A stretch of 64,000 bases of DNA. It comes from Solea solea. Its lineage: Eukaryota; Chordata; Actinopteri; Pleuronectiformes; Soleidae. Made by a program: the position numbers and the translations under genes. The DNA lies in assembly GCF_958295425.1 (NCBI RefSeq), contig NC_081141.1:14913204-14977203 (forward strand), read 5' to 3'. The stretch's first letter is position 1. Every line of letters begins with the position of its first letter. This document shows positions 1 through 10,830 of the stretch, in pieces. The notes beneath the pieces were generated by a model. It was not told the origin of the DNA and did no database searches. It saw only the letters and a list, made by a program, of their open reading frames with translations.

Positions 1-2084
1 TTATTGTTATGTTTGGCCCCACAGAGCGGAGCCTGCGTGTGTGGTTGCTCCTCCATCTGCCATGTTGTGGGGAGTCCCAGGTGTGTTTTCTGAAGCCACA
101 GTGGAAACGCAGCCGTTCACCGAGTGCAAACTCAGGCCTTTACATGGCATGATGAGCAGCGTCAGCCCGTTTGGAGCGCTGTGGTAACAATTCACAGCAT
201 TTTCCAGTGTTTGTTTAAGAATTACACTGTCCTTGAGGGGAAATATTGTATGCATGGTGGTATTAAGATAATAACAATTTACAAGTGTAAAAAAAAACCT
301 GTGTCCTGTGTAGGCGTAGAGGAGTCATGGCGACCAATCAATCACACCAAAAAGCAGTTCTTTTTTATGGTGGTCAGAGTGAAACAATGACAACACGTCA
401 CAACACAACTATGTTCAGTATGCATCTGCTGGGACGTGATAAAAGGTGTGACGACTTGTTGGAAATTATTGCCGACACACAAGTATGTTATCTTTACAGT
501 GGACTCTCACAGCAAAAAGCTGAATCACTGCAGCTGTGAAACCACACACATACACACAGACTACTGATGATATAGTTTTCATTGAGATAGCATAACATTT
601 AAAGCAAACAAAGAACACTTTTGACTGTGTAGAGAATATAATTGTTACGATCGACCCAAAACATTATGAAGTTTGTATCGTGCTTCTGTTCTCTCCTGAT
701 ACTCATTTCAGGTGCAGAAAATTCCATTTGTACCCGAGAGAGAGAGACTTCTCTGACTGAAACACAGTCTTAAATTCTTCACACTGGTTTTTGTCGTTCA
801 CAAGTTACTGGGAGAGCCGGTCTGGAGCGCTATTGTCTTTATTTATCAAAGGGCTTACCCTAACACGCTCCTTCCGGTGAGTCACTGTGGGCAAAGGCTC
901 ACACTTGTATGTATTCATAGAACTTTGCCGTGTTTGCTGTCATGTGTGAGAGGGTGTTCCCAAAATAAGTATTATGCAAACGACACTGTGACATTCTTTA
1001 TTCCAAAATATGAGTCATTATGGTTTATGTTCCAAGTGTAAGATCGGAGGACATTTTGTGTGTCTTTGCAGCGTGTTGGCTGGTGTAAATGTGTACATAC
1101 TGGTCTTTTTACTTCTCTCCCCCACTGGGACCCACTCGCCAGAGTTCCTAACTGGTGCCTGGCACAGAGCCCGGACACAAACATGCTGTTTTCTTCCCCT
1201 TCCAACCACTGTGCTGCACGACCCCCGACTCAGCCAGAGTCACCGTGGAATTCTGCTCTCAGTGAGCTCGGCACCTCGGGACACAGAGCCTTCTGAAACA
1301 CGGCCGGTCCAGAAAGAACCTCCTTTTGACAGGGGGAAACCATGGAAACCATGGCACTGACTGACCACAGGGCCCAGTTTCTAGCGATCCCCGTGCCCAG
1401 AATCCCACCCACAGCCCTGCAGTCGCCAGCAGAGCAGCAAAGACAGAGGTGCTGTGCGTTCAGAGGGTGATGCGGTTTTCAGGGGGGCCCGCTGACTGAT
1501 TGGAGAGAAACAGTGTGGCCTTTCTTTGTCACATGCAAAAGGATGAATGCTAAGGAGCCTGCGAGGATGCTCCAAGTGCATTCTTAAGGAAAATGCTCGA
1601 GAGGTTTGGCCAGATAAAGTCGTTGATTGGGAAACTGGCTAAGTAATAAAAGTACATGTATACATGTATTGTATATGTACAGTACGTGCATGTACATGTT
1701 CAGAGGGTGCAGTGGTACCTCCCTGCAACAGTTTCATCTTTATATAGTCCACGGGGATTAGGTTTCTGTGCATCATGTCTCCTTCCAATACCGACTGAGT
1801 CAATATAAGGTTAGAGCTGACTGGTCACCTTACAGAGTGACAAAAAGAATATGCGCCTGCATGTAGGAATGTGTTACTTAACATCTACTGTGTGCTCCAC
1901 ACAAGTGCAAGTTGTTATGACACGAACATGCCAGTGTGACTGAGTGAGCCACTTACCAAGCAGCAAAGTGCTTGTTTGTGTTGTTGTTGTGATTTTGTTC
2001 GGGAATATCCAGCATTAAATCAAACATATCAGCTTAAAGGTGGAGGACACAGGATATTTTTGCTGTGACTATTTCCAGTGGTGG
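1..2084. other. Non-coding, nothing recognised
   Basis: Only short reading frames without conserved motifs. A perfect palindrome ACATGTATACATGT is at about 1653. No repeat family recognised. Confidence 0.6.
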
Positions 2085-2442
2085 CTGGTGAGCGGGACTA
2101 TGGGACGATGCCACTTTTTTGTGTCCGAGTATCGAGTATCTAACGATAGCGATAGAAGTCCGATACAGTCATTTAAGACTCTCACAGGTTCACACACAAG
2201 ATGCCGAGTCACTTAAGACCGTTTATGAATGATGAAGCTGTTAACGACGCATTTGTGCTGAGTCATTTCAGACACATAGTTCTTTAAGCAGCCCAAATAT
2301 GACTCAGCTAAAATGCTGATCTACATGTTTGCAGTCTCTGCATAGTGAAGTATTTTTTTATGTCTGATATCCCATCCAGTGATTTTGATCAGTATAGGAC
2401 CGATACAGATACTGACTGATACCGATTTTCCATCCCTACTAA
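2085..2442. mobile_element. Probable non-autonomous hAT-like repeat remnant
   Basis: Contains the GAGTATCGAGTATC and GACCGATACAGATACTGA motifs and ends TTCCATCCCTA, features I associate with a widespread teleost hAT-type repeat. Ends are eroded and no ORF is present. The family name is from memory. Confidence 0.35.
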
Positions 2443-3461
2443 TGCGATATTTATTTATTCATTCTTTCTTTTTTTTATTGGAGGGGTCACAGTGTTTAAA
2501 AATCAGTTTCCAGATGTGCTATGACCATGTATCTGTATGATGTGCCAAAGCAGGCTATTGGTGCATCACACAAGTGTACTCACTTCATCTAAAATACTCT
2601 GTGTGGAACAATGGTTGCCAGATATTGCTTTTCTGCAAAAAAAAAACCCTACAACTTCAACATTAGAATGACCTTTATTAAACACTCACACAATGAGCCC
2701 AACAAAACCTATTCTTCATTTACGACAACATACTTTATGACAGTGTTTCCCACACTTTTAATTCAGGGGACCACCTTTTAAACATGACCCAATTAAAAAC
2801 ATACATCACTACAACAGCAAATGTCTACATAATATGACACAAAACAATTCTGCATATGTTTACGGAAATGGCACCAAACTATTATTTTTGAACAGATAAA
2901 CCAAGCATTTTGAAGAAATATGTGTATTGTATGTTTCATAAATGAATTATGGGTAAAAGACTGAACCTTTTCCTTGTGTCTTGACCCAGTCTGAATGACA
3001 TACAACAATAAAAAAACAGCAAGAAAACAGTCGATATTTTCCTTCTACAGTATATAAGTATTTTTCACTCATAGCTTTCATTATTGCAGTTTTCTCCTCT
3101 CAAACAGCATTTAACTGTATTCTCTTTCTGCATCACTGGACAATCACATGACACTGTCTACAAGGCTGTCATTCAAAAACCATCCCCCTGAACCGAGTAC
3201 TTTAATGCAGTACTTAAATGCAAAATGCAAGTTAAATATTCCAGTAACTAGCCCGTGGCTCATGTATTTGCATGTGTAATTGCATTACACTTATTGCGGC
3301 AATAATAACCCAAATACAATAGCTGGGATATGCCAGTATTAACCGTTGTTCACACATGTAAATGTCCCTTGAACTACTGGGGCATAATATTTTTTTGCGC
3401 TTGTGTGCGGCTGCAAATCTGGCACATGCATCCATCCATGGCACAGACGCGTGGGTTCTCC

Positions 3462-3462
<1 letters not shown>

Positions 3463-3505
<43 letters not shown>
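3463..3505. repeat. (CAG)14 microsatellite
   Basis: Fourteen uninterrupted CAG units. The homopolymer reading frames across it are artefacts of the repeat; no gene can be supported here. Confidence 0.95.
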
Positions 3506-3507
<2 letters not shown>

Positions 3508-3756
3508 GCAAAGCAGATGATGAGTGAGTCATTCATGTCTTGATAGAGCACGTACACAATCTTCTTTACTTCTGTACATTGGTGCACGTGAAACAACACG
3601 ACTCCCAACAGCTCCGGAATTTATAAAGAACAATGGCATCTCGCACAGCAAGAGGCACCAGATCATAAAGCTCTCCTCTGCTCGTACACCTCTGCAGTCT
3701 GCAGCTGTTCTCTCTTCTCCTCCTCACTCCCTCTCTCTCTCTCTCTCTGCCTGTTA

Positions 3757-4351
3757 ACTAGTTAACTAGTAAGGCTTAAATGCTTTGTAGTTAACGTGTT
3801 TGGTTCCAAAAGTGTCACTAGTTAACCTGTGGAAGACATTTTTCCTCACACATGTTGGAAATGTTTACTACACGTTGGGCCGTGTCTTTGCTTTGCTCAT
3901 AACTAGTGTGAGCAACGTGTGCAACATTTGTTTAACAAGGTCAAGTCACTGCACCAGTTACCCAGTCAGTCTTTGACAAAGCTGCTAACCAGTCGACACA
4001 TACAGGAGGGGTGTGCCCCAACTATTGTCATCACTCGCTAGTTTAACAAGTACACACTTTTTGCCTCACTAGTTAACTTGAAACGTCAAAAACACATCAC
4101 CTAGTCTGAATGAGAGCATTTGGGCTCCTACTAGTTCACCCAGTAAACACTGCCCTTCTCACTAGTTGACTAGTACGCTTTTTTTTTTGGCTCCTACTAG
4201 TTCAAATAGTGCATTTGAAAATGTCAGTTCCCACTGTTAACTAGTGCACAACATTGTAGGTTACTAGTTACTTCACGAGTCAGGGTTTTTGCAGCTGACT
4301 AGTTAACTCGTAAGACGTTGAACCTTATAATTGGTCCAAATGGCCACTAGT
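3757..4351. repeat. ACTAGT / GTTAAC-rich array
   Basis: Thirteen ACTAGT hexamers occur in 595 bp, many extended to ACTAGTTAAC or GTTAACTAGT, against an expectation well below one. They are spaced unevenly by unique-looking sequence such as repeated GGCTCCTACTAGTTCA blocks. It may be a decayed satellite or the sub-terminal repeats of a transposon; no coding sequence is present. Confidence 0.7.
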
Positions 4352-4611
4352 TTGTCTAAAAGCTGACTAATAAAAGAAACTGATATGGAATAAATGCGGC
4401 CATGTAGTGGGGCACCCTAGCGCCCCCCTATTGATGAGCTATCACTGACTCTTGTCTCTCTGACTCTATGTAAATGAAGTGATCTTGGAGAGAACAAATC
4501 TTCTGCAGCTTCTCTGATCTCTGGTTCCAGCTTTGGGGAAAACCTGCCCCATCCCATGATGGAAGAAAAAGACATCTGATTCTATAGATCCTGTAGATCA
4601 ATTACAAATGC

Positions 4612-5214
4612 TTAAAGGTGACATAGACCGGAAGCTCCAATTAACGCTGCGTTTGTGTGTGTATCTGCGTCATTACCTCGTTTATGAAACCCTAAAGTTT
4701 CAGAACAAACAGTTCAGCCACTGCTGAGAAAATAGTGTTGTATTGTTTTCCTGGGCTCTGCGAAGCGGATCGACACTTCCTTAATTTGATGTCGTCATCA
4801 GAAATCCTCACCACCGTAGCGCCTCCCGGTGCGGGCACTAGTCTGGGCACATCCGGTTGCGTACATTCAACCGCAGAAGAAGAAGAAGAACTAGTCTCGT
4901 TGTAGCTGCTGAGATGCAGAGCATCCACCGTGCCAGAGGGGGAGCTGTGTATCTGAGAGCTGGCTTATCTATTACGTCACTTCCAGGTACCTGGCCAATC
5001 ACAGGACAGTAGGAAAGCTCTCGTTGGCTGGCCAATCACAGCAACTGTTTGGTCTGAAACAGCGCGGCTGACGACAGCGTCAGTGAGGAGATATTTTGAT
5101 CGGCTCGTTTGCAGCGATTAGGAGGTTTTTAATCATGAAAACAAGTTAATATATGTAAGTAGACCTCCATAACTAACATATATGTGTGATACAAGCATTC
5201 TATGTCGCCTTTAA
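4612..5214. mobile_element. Non-autonomous DNA transposon with TTAA ends (603 bp)
   Basis: The left end TTAAAGGTGACATAGA and the right end, read on the other strand, TTAAAGGCGACATAGA, form near-perfect terminal inverted repeats. TTAA at both edges fits a TTAA target-site duplication, or the TTAA may belong to the repeat. No transposase ORF is present. The interior carries CCAATCAC motifs twice. Confidence 0.65.
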
Positions 5215-6454
5215 ATTTACCATGCAGCAAAATAGATGCATGAAAAAAAAAAAAAACATACAGTACATAAAGTGGAGAAAGTGTACAGTATGAAGGCTAA
5301 ACAGGGTCACTTTTTTTAATCCCTCTAGACTTTCAGCAGGTTAATCCAGTCATACTTGCATCAAGAAGGATTTGGCTTGACTGGTTTAGGCCTTTGTCTG
5401 TTGAAAATATTCTCACCATTGTCTGTGATGCTCTCCAGTAATCCAACTCCAAGAAAAGTGAACTGATTTCAGTGTAAACACAGGTGAACATGAAAGACAG
5501 GTGTAGCCATGGATCCAGTATGTCCTCACTTTTTTCTATCATAGATGCTGGGAATCTTACACCAGTCTTCCAAGAAACATTACCAGTGTTTGAGAGTGTT
5601 TTTGCTTCCCTCGCTTGCTCACACTGACCCACACACACACACACACACACACTCAACAGTATTAACAGTAATATGAGAGATCGCCTGTTATGTTTTAATT
5701 CAGTACCTTTTGTTTGCTTTCCAGCTCTGTGCGTGCAGTGTTCACAGCTAAGATTCAAGATTTTCTTTCCACAGCCGGCACGAGTATCAAATACTTGGGA
5801 ACCAGCATACAAAAACATTCCATTTTAAATTGAAGCAAGGCAATGTATTATATATATATTTATATATATATATATACATACATCTTTAGACAAAAAAGGT
5901 CAGGTCCAGCATAAATACTGGTGTTTCTCTCACCAAACTATTTGGGCTTGGCTTTCAAACTACCCAGACTCTTTGTTTGCCCAGCAACTAGATTCCTTTA
6001 CAAAACTCCATGGGTAAAAAAGAGTCACTGGAGTGGGCAACGGAGGACAAGCTCATGGCGCTCACTGTACTCTTTGATCTCCATCGTCATGGAGCGCTCA
6101 CTGTAAAGGCTAACAATGAGAGACTGAGACTGTACTGCAGGAATGCTGACATTTAGGTGCACGAAATACCTCCGGTGCAAAATTAACGGGAGACTCACTC
6201 TGTCTCAACACACAAGATACAGTGTCTGCTAAATGGGATGGAAAAAAAAAAATAATGAAAGTGCTGGAACATCCATGCCATCATTAACGACACTGGCATC
6301 GCTAAAACCATGTGGCATAGGGAATTATATCATTAACCCTCTGTGGTCCCAGATCTGTGCCGCAGGTGCACCCTTGGTAATTTGCCGTGGGAATAACACG
6401 CAACTCCTTATATGGACATCCTGGGGGGAGGTGTTTATAGGTCACATCTTCAGG
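5215..6454. other. Non-coding, nothing recognised
   Basis: Contains a CA repeat near 5630 and an AT run near 5850. A 161-codon minus-strand reading frame (5333-5818) has no recognisable domain, includes the CA repeat as poly(Cys-Val), and shows no gene-like composition. Confidence 0.55.
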
Positions 6455-6455
6455 C

Positions 6456-6494
<39 letters not shown>

Positions 6495-6699
6495 ATATGT
6501 ATGTGTATATTTATACATATATACAGTATATGTTTATATATATATATATATATATATATACATACATACATACTGTATACATATACTGTATGTGTGTGTA
6601 TATATGTATGTATATATTTATACATATATACAGTATATGTTTATATATATAAATATATATGTGTATATATGTATGTATATATATATACACATACTGTAT

Positions 6700-6739
<40 letters not shown>

Positions 6740-6768
6740 TTACATACTGTATACATATACATGCACAG
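6455..6768. repeat. Long AT/GT microsatellite with higher-order period
   Basis: About 310 bp of TA, GT and TACA dinucleotide sequence in which the unit ATTTATACATATATACAGTA recurs at least twice (near 6509 and 6616). The many long reading frames across it are artefacts. Confidence 0.9.
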
Positions 6769-7429
6769 ATGTGTTTATATAGTTGGTGAAAATGTAAAAA
6801 GAAAATAATAATTATAATCATGTCATCAGATTGTCTATAGGTTGTGCTGAAAGGGTTAAACCTGTCTCATAAGATAATGAGAAATCAGGTCAGGTCAGGC
6901 AGGGAGGCCACAAAGAGAGCAGGTCAACAACAGAAATCAGTGGACTCAGGGGTCTACAAAGACAGGAGAGGTTTATCCTTATTACGCTCATCTCTAAAGG
7001 AAGAATTTATGAGGCCAGATACAAAAGACAAGAATAAACAAGGCTTTGTTTTCCAGCTGGGAAAAATACATGATAACTATTTTATAATCTATAGGTCAAT
7101 CACACTCATGAGTCCCTGAATAAAAGATTGAACTGTCCGAAAGATTATGTGAGCAGTAGTTGAGCCAAGGGCTGACTCAATCTGCCAAATATTATCCAAC
7201 GGGCTAGAGAGTCTCTCTGTAGGTGAGCATGGCTCAAGAGGTGCAGCGCATGCTCCACTTATCAGAGGAAAGTTCAGTGGTTTAACCACAAACCCTCCTT
7301 TATGTCAAAGTGTCCTTGGTGCACAATAGGGAAGCCCCGGCATGATGTTCTCCCACCGTCTGAATGTATTGTACAAATCAGTGTGTGAATGTGGCCTGTG
7401 CCGCAGAGTGGCTGTTAAGATGAGAGAAT

Positions 7430-7510
7430 GATTTATTCTTTTATTTTATTTATCCTTTATTTAGCCAGGAAGGTCCCATTGAGGTACAAGATCTCTTCTT
7501 CCAGAGAGTC
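7430..7510 (+). repeat. Dispersed teleost repeat (TTTATTTAGCCAGGAAGGTC type)
   Basis: Contains CCTTTATTTAGCCAGGAAGG and CCATTGAGGTACAAGATCTC, a widely dispersed teleost repeat. A short end of the same family in reverse orientation is at about 10497-10530. Class unknown. Confidence 0.4.
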
Positions 7511-8102
7511 CTGTAGCACAAATGGTACGAAGAGATACAGAGACAGAACACAATTTCAGATATACAACTCACAATGGAATATAAAAGCTAAAAGGAACTC
7601 GTTAAAGGAGAGTAAAAAGAGAGATATAATAAAAGTGACGTATACAAGACCATACCAACAAGATCCTGAATCCACTGAATACAAACCCCTGAAAAACAAC
7701 AACATGTGTCTTTCATGAAGGCCCATAAAACAACCTTTGAAGGTGCTTTTATTTGATTTTTTTTTTTTTAAAGAAGGTAGGTGTCGTGGAATGATGTTGT
7801 GCATAAAAGGAGAAAGCAGAATTATGAGTTCATTCTGGGAAAATTTAGGAAAAGTCGAGCGGTAGACCTGGTTATGTAGTTTCTGTTGTGATAAGAGTTT
7901 AGATATATATAATATATATAGGAAGTTTACCTAACAAGGCCTTGATAGTAAGAAAAAACAAAATATAAGAGACAACCAACCTACAGATACAGAGTCCAGC
8001 AAGCTGCATGCATGTAAATCACATCACCATAATCTAACACAGATTAGAATGACCATTGTACAATTCTCTTTCTTGCCTCTAGGGGAAAACATTTATTCAA
8101 AC

Positions 8103-8230
8103 TAGGGCTGGGCGATATGGACCAAAAGTCATATCTCGATTTTTTTTTTGTTCGAATGGTGATATGCGTGAACAAAAGTGTGTACTTTTAACTAAACCCC
8201 ATCAACCATTTATTTAGGTTTAGTTTATAT
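8103..8230 (+). mobile_element. hAT-like repeat fragment (TAGGGCTGGGCGAT end)
   Basis: Begins TAGGGCTGGGCGATATGG, a recognisable terminal sequence of a common vertebrate hAT-type repeat, followed by AT-rich sequence. The opposite end is not found, so the right limit is approximate. Confidence 0.35.
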
Positions 8231-8604
8231 TTTTTGCTCAACAAAGCACAGCTGTGCATATATAACAACATATATAAACAATAGTGTAGCCTGTTTGAAA
8301 CAGGTTAAGTATTATTAAAGAAGTTCCAGCTATTTCTCCCCCCACAAAAGCAGCAAGTTACTTTTCAAAGTCCTAATACTTATGACAATGTGATGCTGAT
8401 GTGCCAAAAATATCTCCTTGTTTGTGAAACCTATTCTGAAGTACAATTCCACGAAATTTTAACAACTCTCCTCTTCTAAAACAACAGGTTAGAATATTAT
8501 GATTTTATTCTCATAAATTTACGAAGTCTGGGAATTCTCAATGTGGCCCTAATACTTACGTAATACGTACTTAAGTTTTAGAAGTAAAAGTATTAAAAAA
8601 GGAT

Positions 8605-8765
8605 TGAGCCATGTTAGATCAGTGGTACGACAAGTTGTGGGTTGAATTCCTGGCTCTGCTAGTCTATATTGTCCTTGAGCAAGACACTTAACCCCATGTT
8701 GCAGTGGGTGAATTGAACAACTGTAGTATAAAGCAGCTCATCAAGACTAGAAAAGCTCTATATAA
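8605..8765 (+). mobile_element. tRNA-derived SINE, degenerate
   Basis: Contains a decayed B-box region (GGGTTGAATTCCTGGCTCTG), then CCTTGAGCAAGACACTTAACC, and ends with AGCAGCTCATCAAGACTAG and a TATAAATAC tail. It matches the copy at 29195. No intact polymerase III A box remains. Confidence 0.6.
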
Positions 8766-10626
8766 ATACAAACCATTATCAACTCTTGTTCTTCTGATTT
8801 TATTTGGTAGTAACGAGTAACAAAGATAGTCGTAGGAAATGTAGTGGCGTAAAAGTGAAAGTATGTACATTTTGTACTTGTACTTTGTTACATTACAACA
8901 CTGAAATGAACACGCAACAGTCTCTCATAAGAACCTTGCAAAACCTTTAAATACAGGTCATTCTGTAATCCGGAGAGACAAAAAACTCTTTGTGAAACAT
9001 CTTAGGTTTGTCACAGCTTTGGAATTTTACCCAGAGAAAAAAAAGAAATTACACAAGTCCACACACTCACTGTCCTTTAGCCACGTTACACCTGACTGTG
9101 AACTCAGTGTTCCTCCTCCAGTCCTTTGAATATTTGCAAGGATGGTGATTCTTTAAAACTGCTCAGGGATTGGTTATACAACACCAAACAATAAAACATT
9201 TAGTTCACTTCAGCGTTTGGAGATATGAGATCCAGATGAGCAAAAATTTTCCCACATATTGTTGTATAAGTAATCTGCAAATGAGCAGGTTGTACAAGTG
9301 AGAGTTCATCCGCGGCTCCAGGGGCCTTGTTGCTGATATGTGCTGGATGAAATATTAACGAAACCTTCCAAAAAGTCAGACTCTTGATAGTTACTGTATC
9401 AAACCCAGGGCTGAAAAACGGTCCTTCTAGCTGCATGAGAACATCAGAGTCACTGATACAGAAACATCTGCCCTTCAAGGTTCTACGTGTTGTCTCACTG
9501 TTATGGTTTATTGTATCTTCCAGAGATACAGGGGTCCATATGGTGTCTCACCACCAAAGAGTTTTATTTTTACTCTATATCTGTTTCCTCCTTGCCGACA
9601 CTTAACGTTCTGGGTCAAAATTAGAGGTTATAATTTAGTTAAAGTCATTCGACTGTAAATGTAGGGCTAGGGATCATGGTCCCCAGACCTTCAGGCTTGG
9701 GACCACATAAAGAATTACAAGATAGAATTATGTGGTGTATATTTTGATATAGGTCAAATCTGTGACCAGTTGCATGGCCAGAGAAGTTACTTTTAAGCAA
9801 AAAAAAAAAAACAGTCCAAATTGCACACATTCATCCAGTGTCTCATCCAAACTATGTTGGTCTGCATTTTGTGGTCTTTGCACAACCTGCAAATACAAAC
9901 AGGACAAACCGTTTGGCATCTACAGCATGTGCGTGCCATTTTTGCAATATTTGCACAGTCTTCTACGTCCAGAACTGAACCCTAATCAGTTGTCAGGGAC
10001 AAAAAGATCAGTGCAAGTCAGCGGAAACAATATTATTGTGCCGTCCTTGCAATTTGAATAACTGTAGACAAGTCAAATTAACCAGCCACTGATAAAAGGC
10101 AGAATGTTTTGTGCCACGAACATTCAAGAATTGTTCACACCGTCAATCAGCTACATGTTTTTGCTGATTTGAATTAATTTTTTTGCTCGATGAATGAACT
10201 CCTGTGGCCCTCTGCGACACACTAGTCCTTCTCTTGCACACTCACTTCAAGTCGCTCTGGTCGTGCGTCAGCTATAGGCCTAAAAAAAGCCAATGTAAAA
10301 TGAGATGTACTGTAAGACTCCGTTAATAGCATCTCAAAAACCTCACAGACAGGAATGGATATACAGAGGATATAACCCCGCTCCCTTTTTTTTACAGTCT
10401 AAAAACTAATACTTTATTATATATATGGGTGCGGTGGAGGATTAGTGGGACAGCAAGTTATGTTTTAACAAGATTTTTAATCTCAATGTGTTTATTTTTT
10501 TCCTGGTTTAATAAAGGTTAAATAAATAAGAAGGTTGAGGGTTGTAATCTACTCAAGCTCCTTTAACACATCTTTTCCTCTCCTCTCTCATTCTCACTCA
10601 ACCCAATCAGCAGAACACACAGTCAA

Positions 10627-10810
10627 TTAAAGGTGTAGTGTGAAAGATTCTGTGGCATCTACTGGTGAGTTGCTTCTTATTCTTCTTCTTCTCACAAACG
10701 AACAATTCTAGAGTGGTTTGTTTGTCCATTCTGGGCCACCGTAAGAATGAGCGTCTCTGGAAGAAATTGGGCACCTCACCGGGTTCAATAGAAGTCAAAT
10801 AAAACAAAAA
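10627..10810 (+). mobile_element. Partial copy of the TTAA-ended MITE family
   Basis: Starts TTAAAGGTGTAGTGTGAAAG and continues GGCATCTACTGGTGAG, matching the left end and sub-terminal part of the element at 39734. A matching right end could not be found, so it is truncated or diverged; the right boundary is approximate. Confidence 0.45.
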
Positions 10811-10830
10811 AGATCCCTAGTTTCATCTGG

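Noticed and set aside
3232..3608. Open frames with poly-Leu, poly-Ala or poly-Cys
   Set aside because: They are readings of the (CAG)14 repeat in different frames, with no conserved flanking protein.
3757..4351. CRISPR-like array
   Set aside because: Spacing is irregular, the repeats are only 6-10 nt, and the genome is that of a vertebrate.
5333..5818. 161-codon minus-strand frame
   Set aside because: No recognisable domain, crosses a CA repeat and lacks evidence of splicing or conservation.
6233..6821. Several overlapping frames of Tyr/Ile/Val repeats
   Set aside because: Artefacts of the AT/GT microsatellite, present on both strands and in several frames.
8605..8765. Functional tRNA gene
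   Set aside because: The polymerase III boxes are decayed and the body continues as a SINE; no cloverleaf can be drawn.
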